A stretch of DNA of 64,000 nt from positions 368-64,367 of the forward strand of contig PMSX01000245.1 of the NCBI GenBank assembly GCA_003167495.1. Reading direction: 5' to 3'. Each line of letters starts with the position of its first letter. The first letter of the stretch is position 1. The position numbers were made by a program, and so were the translations under genes. The DNA comes from Bryobacterales bacterium (GTDB lineage: Bacteria; Acidobacteriota; Terriglobia; Bryobacterales; Bryobacteraceae). The notes under the pieces were generated by a model. The model worked only from the letters and a program-made list of their open reading frames with translations. It ran no database searches and had not been told where the DNA came from. Below are positions 16,577 through 24,277 of this stretch, in pieces.

Positions 16577-17874
16577 GAAGTGCCATCGTATTTCTTGTTT
16601 GTGCTCTTGGGATGAGCGCTGCCGCAGCGGATTCCGTTCTGATTCGCAATGTAACGGTGCATCCGATAACAGTGCCTGAAATTCAGAACGCCGCCGTTTT
16701 GGTGATTGACGGGAAGATTGCAGATATTGGCCCTCACCTGTCAGCCCACCAGGGAGCGCATGTCATAGATGGCCGCGGATTGCATCTCTACCCCGGCTTG
16801 ATCAACGCGGCGACCAACGTAGGGTTGGCCGAGATCGGAGCCCTACGCGACACAGTCGACCTGGATGAAATTGGCACTTTCAATCCGGAGCTGCGCGCTG
16901 AAATCGCGTTCAATCCTTCGAGTGAGCACGTGGAAGTGACCCGTGCTTCCGGCATTACCAGCGTAATTACGCTGCCCGGCAGCGGCGCTCGTGGAGAGCG
17001 TTCCGGCGGCGGATCGATTATTACCGGGCAAGGTGCTCTGATGCATCTAGACGGTTGGACTTGGGAGGAGATGGCCGTGAAACGCGGCGCGGTGTTGGAA
17101 ATGGTGTTTCCACAAGTACAATCAGGCCTGCCGCGCCAGTTGGCGGCACTCACCGACACCCCGCAAGGTTCCTTTGAGGAGCAGGAAAAGCAGTATAAAG
17201 AACGTTTGCAGCGCATCAGTGACTTTTTTGAAGAGGCGCGCAAATATCGCCAAGCCAAACAGGCGGGCGGCGCGGACTTCCGGCCCGATTTGCGTCTGGA
17301 GGCCATGCTGCCCGTTATTGACGGCAAGCAGCCAATCTTTGTTCGCGCTGAACGGGAGCGGATGATCAAAGATGCGATCGCCTTTGCCGACAAAGAGAAA
17401 GTCAAAATCATTATTGCTGATCCGCGCGAAATCGGCAGCGTGGGCCCTATGCTCAAACAGCGGCACATTCCCGTGGTATTGGGTAAGACGTTGGAGTTGC
17501 CGCTGCATGAGGACGACGCCTATGATGCTCCCTACACTTTGCCTGCCGAATTCTTTAAGGCAGGTGTGAAGATTTGCTTTGGAACGTTTGATGTGGAGTT
17601 TGCGCGGAACGTGCCTTTTGAAGCCGCCCAGGCAGTGGCGTTCGGTTTGCCGCACGACGAAGCGCTTAAGGCGCTCACTATTAACAGTGCGGAGATTATG
17701 GGAGCCGGCGAATTGCTAGGATCGATCGAAAAAGGAAAGTGGGCCGACTTGATTCTGACAGACGGCGATCCGATGGAAGCGAAGACGAATATAAAGCAGA
17801 TGTTTATCGCAGGGCGCGAGGTTTCCCTGGAATCGCGGCACACGCGGGAGTATGAGAAGTGGATGAAGCGGTAA
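16573..17874 (+). CDS. Amidohydrolase-like protein lacking the metal-binding HxH (third of three)
   Basis: The 433-residue exported paralogue has a signal peptide ending near SAAAADS, the beta-sandwich (GRGLHLYPGLINAAT) and the C-terminal signature LTINSAEIMGAGELLGSIEK followed by GKWADLILTDGDP. The HxH site is replaced by A79-A80-T81 and no other ligand set is evident, so catalytic activity is doubtful. It begins with an ATGA overlap to the middle gene. With the first paralogue it flanks the single competent enzyme, suggesting a hetero-oligomer or a carbohydrate/peptide-binding role. The alternative is a different active-site chemistry. Confidence 0.82.
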   Translation: MRSAIVFLVCALGMSAAAADSVLIRNVTVHPITVPEIQNAAVLVIDGKIADIGPHLSAHQGAHVIDGRGLHLYPGLINAATNVGLAEIGALRDTVDLDEIGTFNPELRAEIAFNPSSEHVEVTRASGITSVITLPGSGARGERSGGGSIITGQGALMHLDGWTWEEMAVKRGAVLEMVFPQVQSGLPRQLAALTDTPQGSFEEQEKQYKERLQRISDFFEEARKYRQAKQAGGADFRPDLRLEAMLPVIDGKQPIFVRAERERMIKDAIAFADKEKVKIIIADPREIGSVGPMLKQRHIPVVLGKTLELPLHEDDAYDAPYTLPAEFFKAGVKICFGTFDVEFARNVPFEAAQAVAFGLPHDEALKALTINSAEIMGAGELLGSIEKGKWADLILTDGDPMEAKTNIKQMFIAGREVSLESRHTREYEKWMKR

Positions 17875-17889
17875 AGGCTGGTTGCATCA

Positions 17890-17914
17890 CCGACCCGCTG
17901 CGCGAAGGTATAAT
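17890..17914 (+). promoter_or_regulatory. Promoter placed for a leaderless mRNA
   Basis: TATAAT (17909-17914) ends 6 bases before the ATG at 17921, so transcription would begin at or next to the start codon. No -35 at 17 bases and no Shine-Dalgarno are visible. Confidence 0.55.
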
Positions 17915-17920
17915 TCATCC

Positions 17921-18178
17921 ATGGCTACCACGAGCTATCTTGACCGCTTGCTGGAACCGCTAACCGAGGCATTCACGCCAAAGATGGCCTCAGCTCTCCT
18001 AGAACTCCGCGCCGACTCGGAACTGGAGGCCCACATCGGCGAGTTACGCCGGAAAGCGAATGACGGAACCCTCACTCCAGCGGAGGATGCGGAGTACAAG
18101 GATTTCGCGGAGGCCGTCGATCTGATCTCAATCATGCAAGCAAAGGCCCGCCGTTTCCTCGCCAAGCAATCCGCCTAG
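17921..18178 (+). CDS. Small helical protein paired with an HNH nuclease
   Basis: This 85-residue, charged, all-helical protein contains ELRRKANDGTLTPAEDAEYK and ends in an amphipathic helix with IMQAKARRFL. The same pattern recurs in the frameshifted minus-strand ORF at 18450-18726. It is followed after one base by an HNH endonuclease reading frame (now broken), a gene order suggesting an operon of partner proteins. A role as modulator or antitoxin-like partner of the nuclease is inference. ATG 17921 is chosen from the leaderless promoter and matching N-terminus; a longer ORF start has no support. Confidence 0.65.
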   Translation: MATTSYLDRLLEPLTEAFTPKMASALLELRADSELEAHIGELRRKANDGTLTPAEDAEYKDFAEAVDLISIMQAKARRFLAKQSA

Positions 18179-18179
18179 C

Positions 18180-18449
18180 ATGGACCAAAATCTCCGGGAT
18201 GCTGTTCGAAGGCGTGCCGGCAACGCATCTGAGTATTGCCGAATGCCGCAGCAGCGACGCCGCTGATTGCTTTCCATGTCGAGCATATCGTTTCGAAGCA
18301 GCACGGAGGCACCGACGATCCCGGCGGACTCGCGCTTGCGTGTGACCGCTGCAACGCGTACAAAGGACCGAATCTTACGAGCATTGATCCCGAGACACGA
18401 GAGTCGCAAAGCCCTGCTGCGTGGGGACGGACCGCGTTCGCGAGATCGT
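18180..18449 (+). pseudogene. HNH endonuclease, frameshifted
   Basis: The first frame gives MDQNLRDAVRRRAGNASEYC and soon a stop. A shifted frame continues ATPLIAFHVEHIVSKQHGG, then DDPGGLALACDRCNAYKGPN and LTSIDPETRE, which is the HNH zinc-finger nuclease core (the second CxxC and the HVEHI...N motif). One cysteine pair is reduced: EYC is followed by RMPQ rather than a second Cys, as in related family members. After about 18385 similarity fades. At least two disruptions are present, so this is a pseudogene. It would have been a DNA nuclease. Confidence 0.72.
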
Positions 18450-18726
18450 TCACCCCAGGTGCTGCAGCGCTTGTCGGGCTTTTGACTGCCACAAGGCCAG
18501 CAAATCACCGTTGATGTACGCTTCCAACTCCGCCTCTTCACCCTCGGTCAGCGCCCCCCTCATTGGCTCTGGCGCTCAACTCCGCAATACGCTCAGCATC
18601 ATGATCGGGAAAATCCAGCGCGAGAATGCCTTCCGCGAGCGGCCGAGTCAATCCGCGTCCGGCTAGGTCGAACTCTCTTCGCAATACTTCCGCATGAGCC
18701 GCGGATCGAGAATCGGTCTGAACCAT
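18450..18726 (-). pseudogene. Second small helical protein, frameshifted at a G6 tract
   Basis: The minus strand reads MVQTDSRSAAHAEVLRREFD and later AERIAELSARANEG. At a run of six G the frame breaks; the other frame continues ALTEGEEAELEAYINGDLLA then LWQSKARQALQHLG and a stop. The pattern AN(E/D)GxLTxxE...QxKAR is shared with the gene at 17921, so the two are homologous and converge on the HNH remnant. Confidence 0.65.
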
Positions 18727-18801
18727 CCTTGTTTTGGTTTACGCTGGTGCAGTTCATCAGTGGCACTTGACCTAGTTCTCTTCCTAGATCACAATGCAGT
18801 T

Positions 18802-19040
18802 GTGAAGCGAGTCAACATCCGCGACGCAAAAACCAATCTGTCTCGCTATCTAACCGAACTTATGCCAGCGATGTTTTGCTGCTTTGCAACCGCGATGAGC
18901 CGGTGGCTGAACTCCGATCGCTTCGCAAAAAGGGAGCCCATAAGCCCCGGATCGGCGCGGCGAAGGGCAAGTTCGTAATTCCCGATTCGTTTTTCGAGCG
19001 TTTGCCAGACGAGATTCTGAAAGCCTTCAGTGGCAAGTGA
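18802..19040 (+). pseudogene. Phd/YefM-type antitoxin, frameshifted
   Basis: From GTG 18802 the frame reads VKRVNIRDAKTNLSRYLTEL, the DNA-binding start of a Phd/YefM antitoxin. One missing base near 18868 shifts it; the other frame continues DVLLLCNRDEPVAELRSLRK and ends ERLPDEILKAFSGK. Restored length would be 79 residues, normal for the family. No PIN or RelE toxin follows, so the module has lost its partner. Confidence 0.75.
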
Positions 19041-19102
19041 CGGATTCCTCTCGGCCAATCTCGACGTTAGCAATTACCGCCTTCCCTTTGATCTTGATCC
19101 GC

Positions 19103-19867
19103 TCACGGCCGATTCCAAAAAAACCACCCAGTCATCACCACCCCCACCACAATCACTAACCTCCGAATCACCTCCGAACTCACTCTCCGCGCCAGGATAG
19201 GCCCCACATACCCTCCCGCAATCGAGGCTCCCATCATCACCAGGGTCGGCTTCCAGGCCACCTGCCGGTTCACAATAAAAATCAATGCAGCCAATGCGTT
19301 CAGCGTCCCTGCCAAAATCGTTTTAATGCCGTTCATCCCGTGAATATCCGTCATCCCATACAGCCGCAGCGCTGCCAAAAACATAATCCCGATGCCACCC
19401 CCGAAATACCCTCCATATACCGCAATCGGAAACATCAGAATCAACATCAGCCACCCGCCCCCTTGCAGCCGCCCGCGCATTGCTGCGCTCACTTGATTCC
19501 CAAACGCAAACAGCAGCGTGGCAAACAGCAACAGCCATGGCGCAATTTGCCGGAACGTCCTGTCCGATGTCACCAGCAGCAATCCCGCACCAATTGCGCC
19601 ACCCAGCAAACTCACCACTAGCCACAGCTTCAAATGCCTCTCGCCCAGCTTCTGCACATCGCCGCGATACACAAAGATACTGGCCATGGAGCCCGGCACC
19701 AACGCCACCGTACTCGAAGCATTCGCCATCACCGGCCCCACGCCGCTAAATACCAGCGACGGGAAAGTCAAAAAACTCCCGCCTCCCGCCACCGAATTAA
19801 TCGCGCCCGCCGCAAAAGCCGCCGCTACCAACAGCAAAAGTGTCACCATGCGTCTTTTCAGTTTCAT
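19103..19867 (-). CDS. TauE/SafE (TSUP) family membrane permease
   Basis: About 254 residues with eight predicted membrane spans. The two-fold family motifs are visible: AGAINSVAGGGSFLTFPSLV in the first half and YGGYFGGGIGIMFLA in the second. TSUP proteins export sulfite, sulfonates or other small organic anions. The start at 19867 (MKLKRR) precedes the first hydrophobic segment and avoids overlap with the divergent peptidase gene; longer upstream starts run into that gene. No sulfur gene is adjacent here, though a sulfonate operon lies 14 kb away. Substrate unknown. Confidence 0.87.
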   Translation of the reverse strand: MKLKRRMVTLLLLVAAAFAAGAINSVAGGGSFLTFPSLVFSGVGPVMANASSTVALVPGSMASIFVYRGDVQKLGERHLKLWLVVSLLGGAIGAGLLLVTSDRTFRQIAPWLLLFATLLFAFGNQVSAAMRGRLQGGGWLMLILMFPIAVYGGYFGGGIGIMFLAALRLYGMTDIHGMNGIKTILAGTLNALAALIFIVNRQVAWKPTLVMMGASIAGGYVGPILARRVSSEVIRRLVIVVGVVMTGWFFWNRP

Positions 19868-19878
19868 ACACTGGCATT

Positions 19879-22071
19879 GTGTCCACTCATTTGAGCCTAC
19901 TGCTCGTTTGCACCCTAACGCCCCTGTGCGCCCAAACAACTGTCAAGAAACCGGTCACCCTCGCCGACGTATTAAAGCAAACCTATTCGCGCGGTACCGT
20001 TACACCCGTCTGGTCGCCTGATGGCCAGCGATTCGCCTATCAAAAGCAAGGTTCCGTCTACCTATACGAAGCCGGCCACCAAACCTCCAAAGAGTGGTTC
20101 CAGCCCGCCAAGCTCGAGGCCGACGCCGTCAAGGTGGACGAATCTAAGGCCTTCGGCTGGCAAAACCGGCGCGTCTCCTCCGATTCCATACAGTGGTTTC
20201 CCGACGACCAGGACATCCTCACTGAAGCGGGAGGTGACCTCTTCCTCGTTCGCCCAAACGGCAAGCATGAGCAACTCACTAAAACCGATTTCGTCGAAGA
20301 AGACCCCAAGCTGTCTCCCAACGGCCAGCAAATCCTATTCCGCACTAAATCCAACCTCTTCCTCCTAGACATCTCCTCCCATCAGACCCGCCAACTCACC
20401 TCCGACGGCACAGCCACTCTCCTGAACGGCCAGCTCGATTGGGTCTATCCCGAAGAACTCGAAATCGGCACCGCCTCGTGGTGGTCGCCTGATTCGAAAG
20501 AGGTAGCCTTCCTCCAATTCGATGTCTCGAACGAATTCATCTACCCGCAAACCGACCTTCTGGGTGAACGCGCTCTCGCCGAACCCGAACGCTATCCGCA
20601 ATCCGGCACGCCTAATGCTCGCGTGAAGCTCGGCGTGATTACCATCGCCACCGGCCAAATTAAATGGATGGATGTAGGCGATACCGCCAATACTCTTCTA
20701 GCTCGGGTCATTTGGCTTCCCGATTCCTCACAACTCGCGGTCGAGCGCCTCAACCGCGTGCAAAGCCAGCTCGATCTCCTCTTCTTTAATCCCACTACCG
20801 GCGCCGCTCGCACCATCCTTCACGAAGAATCCAAAACCTGGATCAACTTCACTGACAATCTATTTTTTCTCAAACATCATGCCGAATTCCTCTGGACCAG
20901 CGAGCACGAAACCGGCTTCCGCCACATCTATCGGTATTCGAACAGTGGCGAGCTGCTCAACAAACTCACCAGCGGCGATTGGGAGGTTAAAAAGATCGAA
21001 GCTATCGACGAAGCGCAACAGAGAGTCTTGTACGCTTCCTCCGAGTCGAACCCCCTCGAATCTCAGTTCTACTCGGTTTCCTTCAAGGGTGGCCCGCGCA
21101 CCCGCCTCACCTCCGAAGCTGGCATGCACAATGTGGAAGCCAATGGCGATGGCAGCTATTTCCTCGATGCCTATTCCAATTCGACCACTCCCACCTCACA
21201 GTCGCTCAAAAATGCGGGCGGGGAACTACTCGCTGTCCTGCATGAGCCCGATCGCAAGATCGCGGATGAATTCGACCTTCTACCGAGCGAAATCCTCACC
21301 GTTGCCGCCGAAGACGGAACACTTCTTTACGGACGTCTCATCAAACCAGCGGGCTTCCAACCGGGCGTCAAATATCCCTTGATCGTGCAAGTTTATGGCG
21401 GCCCAGGGGTGCAAATTATTCACAACGATTGGCAAGGACTCAACACTGCGCAAGTCATGGCGCATAACGGCTATGTCGTCTGGGAGATGGATAACCGGGG
21501 CTCTTCCGGCCGCGGCCACAAATTCGAAGAACCAATTTTTCGCGAAATGGGGACCCGCGAAGTGCAAGACCAAAAACTCGGTGTCGAATATCTCATTAAG
21601 CAAGGCTTCGTCGACCCCGCCCGCGTCGGTATCACTGGCTGGAGCTATGGCGGCTACATGACCATCCACTGTCTGCTCTTCGCGCCCGACGTTTTCAAAG
21701 TCGGTGTCTCCGGCGCGCCTGTTACCGATTGGCACAACTACGACACCATCTACACCGAGCGCTACATGGATCTGCCCTCCGACAACCTCGAACGCTACAA
21801 CAGATCTTCAAACATTCACAACGCCGACAAGCTCCAGGGGCATTTACTGATCTTGCATAACTTCGAAGACGATAACGTTCTCTTCCAAAACACCATGCAA
21901 ATGGCTGCGGCCTTCGAAAAAGCCGGCAAGGTCTTCTTCATGCAAATCTACCCGCAAAAGACCCACGGCGTCTCCGGCCCCTACCGAAAGACTCTGATGG
22001 AGGCCGAACTGTCTTTCTTTAATCAATACCTGACTCCCACCGAACTGCGGACGAGGAGCGTATCTCCTTGA
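19879..22071 (+). CDS. Dipeptidyl peptidase IV-type serine peptidase (S9B)
   Basis: About 730 residues from GTG 19879: a signal peptide (LSLLLVCTLTPLCAQ), an N-terminal eight-bladed beta-propeller region with WSPDG/WSPDSK repeats and the Glu-containing WVYPEELEIGT segment typical of DPP4, and a C-terminal alpha/beta hydrolase. The nucleophile is in GWSYGGYM, the acid in HNFEDDNV and the histidine in QKTHGVSG, so the triad is complete. It should remove N-terminal dipeptides after Pro or Ala outside the cytoplasm. GTG is preferred because an upstream ATG lies inside the divergent TSUP gene and spoils the signal peptide. Confidence 0.93.
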   Translation: MSTHLSLLLVCTLTPLCAQTTVKKPVTLADVLKQTYSRGTVTPVWSPDGQRFAYQKQGSVYLYEAGHQTSKEWFQPAKLEADAVKVDESKAFGWQNRRVSSDSIQWFPDDQDILTEAGGDLFLVRPNGKHEQLTKTDFVEEDPKLSPNGQQILFRTKSNLFLLDISSHQTRQLTSDGTATLLNGQLDWVYPEELEIGTASWWSPDSKEVAFLQFDVSNEFIYPQTDLLGERALAEPERYPQSGTPNARVKLGVITIATGQIKWMDVGDTANTLLARVIWLPDSSQLAVERLNRVQSQLDLLFFNPTTGAARTILHEESKTWINFTDNLFFLKHHAEFLWTSEHETGFRHIYRYSNSGELLNKLTSGDWEVKKIEAIDEAQQRVLYASSESNPLESQFYSVSFKGGPRTRLTSEAGMHNVEANGDGSYFLDAYSNSTTPTSQSLKNAGGELLAVLHEPDRKIADEFDLLPSEILTVAAEDGTLLYGRLIKPAGFQPGVKYPLIVQVYGGPGVQIIHNDWQGLNTAQVMAHNGYVVWEMDNRGSSGRGHKFEEPIFREMGTREVQDQKLGVEYLIKQGFVDPARVGITGWSYGGYMTIHCLLFAPDVFKVGVSGAPVTDWHNYDTIYTERYMDLPSDNLERYNRSSNIHNADKLQGHLLILHNFEDDNVLFQNTMQMAAAFEKAGKVFFMQIYPQKTHGVSGPYRKTLMEAELSFFNQYLTPTELRTRSVSP

Positions 22072-22077
22072 ACGTTT

Positions 22078-23487
22078 ATGCAAGATTTCTTAACCCTTAG
22101 GTTCCTGCAAGGAAGCCGGACCACCGTTCTCTCGCGGGCGTGCATCCTAGTCGCGGTCATTGCGCTGATCGATTGGCATTTCGAAAACAATATCTCTTTC
22201 GGCTTTCTCTATCTCTTTCCAATGCTGATGGTGGGAGGTTGCCTTTCACCGCTGCAGATGGGGGCGGTGGCTGCAATCTGCACTGGATTAACCGAGGCGT
22301 TCGACCCTTTTCCCTGGTCGATGCCCGAGGGCGCATCCCGTTTGGTTCTCACCTTCGCCGCATTTTTCGGCGCGGGCTTGTTCGGCTTCGCCACCGCGCG
22401 AAATCGGCGCTCTGCCGACGCGCATTTAGAAGAGGTGGAACGCGAAGCTGAGTTGCGCCGCAAGACTGAAGAGCAATTAGACTTTCTTATCTCCAGCAGC
22501 CCAGCCGCTATTTTCACTCTTGACGCCGCCGGCAATGTGCAAATCGCCAATCAAGCCGCCCACCAGCTTCTTGGCGTCGAGAAAGGCAAGCTACAAGGCC
22601 AATCCATCCGTCGATTTTTTCCGGCGCTCGCCAATGTTCCTCCCTCACACGTGGCGCCTTTCTTTCACACGGAAATGGAGTGCCGGGCGCACCGTCAAGA
22701 CAATCAAGTCTTCTTAGCGCACATCTGGTTTTCCACCTACCATACAATGTCCGGCCCCCGCCTTGCCGCCGTCGTGTTTGACGCCTCGGAGGAACTCCGC
22801 GAACGGGCCGAATTCAATCTTCAGCAAGTCCTCACGGGCTCTAAAGTCCTGGTGGGAGCCTTGTGTCACGAGATTCGCAACATTTGCGGAGCCATTGCCG
22901 TTATACACTCCAAGCTCACTCGCGACCAACGCTTGACTGAGAATGAAGACTTTCATGCCTTGGGAAGTTTGGTGCATGGCCTGGAAAAGATGGCCGGCCT
23001 CGAGCTTCGGCAAACCACCCGGTCTCTGGCTGATAGTATCGACGTCGGCTCCGTTCTCGAGGAGTTGCGAATTGTGATCGGATCGTCTTTTGAAGAGTGC
23101 GGCATTTCGATCAGATGGGAACAGTCGCCCTCACTCCCTCGTGTCTGGGCCGACCGGCAAGCGCTGCTGCAAATATTTCTCAATATCGCCAAGAATAGCG
23201 AGCGAGCGCTCGAAGGGCAAGCGCGAAAGGAATTTTTCGTGCGAACAGAGATTCAATCGAATTCGGTGATGGTACGATTCACCGATACCGGGCCGGGCGT
23301 GAGCAATCCTGAAAGACTTTTCGCCCCATTTCAAGAAGGGGCGCAAGCTTCCGGATTGGGCTTATATCTTTCGCGCACGTTTGCTCGCGCGTTTCAGGGT
23401 GATGTCGATTATGAGCCTCAACCCGAGGGAAGTTGTTTCGTGGTAATTCTCGCGTTGGCGGGTAACTATTCGCTGACAAAAGTGTGA
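22078..23487 (+). CDS. Membrane-bound PAS sensor histidine kinase
   Basis: The 469-residue kinase begins with four or five membrane spans (about residues 15-110), then a PAS domain (FLISSSPAAIFTLDAAGNVQ), an H-box (ALCHEIRNICGAI), an N-box (QIFLNIAKNSERAL) and G-boxes (FTDTGPGV, GLGLYLSRTF). It should autophosphorylate on the H-box His. It starts 6 bases after the peptidase gene stop and is 10 bases ahead of a LuxR-type response regulator, its likely partner. The N-terminal membrane region and the PAS domain are the possible input sites; signal unknown. Confidence 0.92.
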   Translation: MQDFLTLRFLQGSRTTVLSRACILVAVIALIDWHFENNISFGFLYLFPMLMVGGCLSPLQMGAVAAICTGLTEAFDPFPWSMPEGASRLVLTFAAFFGAGLFGFATARNRRSADAHLEEVEREAELRRKTEEQLDFLISSSPAAIFTLDAAGNVQIANQAAHQLLGVEKGKLQGQSIRRFFPALANVPPSHVAPFFHTEMECRAHRQDNQVFLAHIWFSTYHTMSGPRLAAVVFDASEELRERAEFNLQQVLTGSKVLVGALCHEIRNICGAIAVIHSKLTRDQRLTENEDFHALGSLVHGLEKMAGLELRQTTRSLADSIDVGSVLEELRIVIGSSFEECGISIRWEQSPSLPRVWADRQALLQIFLNIAKNSERALEGQARKEFFVRTEIQSNSVMVRFTDTGPGVSNPERLFAPFQEGAQASGLGLYLSRTFARAFQGDVDYEPQPEGSCFVVILALAGNYSLTKV

Positions 23488-23497
23488 GGGACCTCAA

Positions 23498-24151
23498 ATG
23501 TCAAAGACTCGATTGTTATTACTCGACGACCACACGCTCTTTCGCGCCATGTTCAGCCGCTTGCTGGGAACAGATTCAGATTTTCAGGTAATAGCCGACT
23601 GTTCCTCCATCCCCGAGGCACTTGTTGTCATCTCCCAACAGCCCGTAGATCTGGTGCTTCTCGATTTTGACCTTGGCAAACGGGAGACCGGCTTTCAGTT
23701 CATTCAACAAGCTCGAGCCGCCGGTTATGACGGCCGGATTTTTATCGTAACGGCGGGAATGACGGACGCCGACTACGTCGCTGCGCTCGGGCTCGGAGTT
23801 TGTGGCCTCTTTCTAAAACACAGTTCTCCCGAACTGTTACTCGAAGCCATCCACAAGGTCATGGCCGGCCAAACCTGGATCGACCAGCGCTGCATTCAAG
23901 GTCTTGCGGACGCCATCTCCCACACCAGCGCCTCACCCAAGCAAAATGAATTGACCGAACGGGAAAAGCAAGTCCTGAAAGGTGTCTTTACTGGATTAAG
24001 CAACAAAGAGATCGGAACGCAACTCAACATCTCCGAAGCCTCCGTAAAATCGGCGCTCCAACAACTCTTCACAAAGACGGGCGTGCGTACTCGCAGTCAG
24101 TTGGTGCGGGTCGCTTTGGAAGAGTACGGAGCCGTCTGGGGCCCACTCTAA
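23498..24151 (+). CDS. NarL/FixJ-type response regulator
   Basis: The 217-residue regulator has a receiver domain with acidic pocket LLLDDH, phospho-acceptor in LVLLDFDLG and the conserved Lys in LFLKHSSPE, then a LuxR-type HTH (LTEREKQVLKGVFTGLSNKE, with LNISEASVKSALQQLF). It follows its cognate kinase by 10 bases. Phosphorylation should drive dimerisation and DNA binding; targets are unknown, possibly including the upstream peptidase. Confidence 0.93.
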   Translation: MSKTRLLLLDDHTLFRAMFSRLLGTDSDFQVIADCSSIPEALVVISQQPVDLVLLDFDLGKRETGFQFIQQARAAGYDGRIFIVTAGMTDADYVAALGLGVCGLFLKHSSPELLLEAIHKVMAGQTWIDQRCIQGLADAISHTSASPKQNELTEREKQVLKGVFTGLSNKEIGTQLNISEASVKSALQQLFTKTGVRTRSQLVRVALEEYGAVWGPL

Positions 24152-24277
24152 TCCTTATTTGCACAGCCGCGTGATTATTCTTGCCATAGATGCCCATGCA
24201 GCCACAGGAAGAGCAAGCAGGCCGAAGATGCCGCAGAGCACCGCTACGCAGCACGCGCGTCCGGCAGATGTTCGAAA

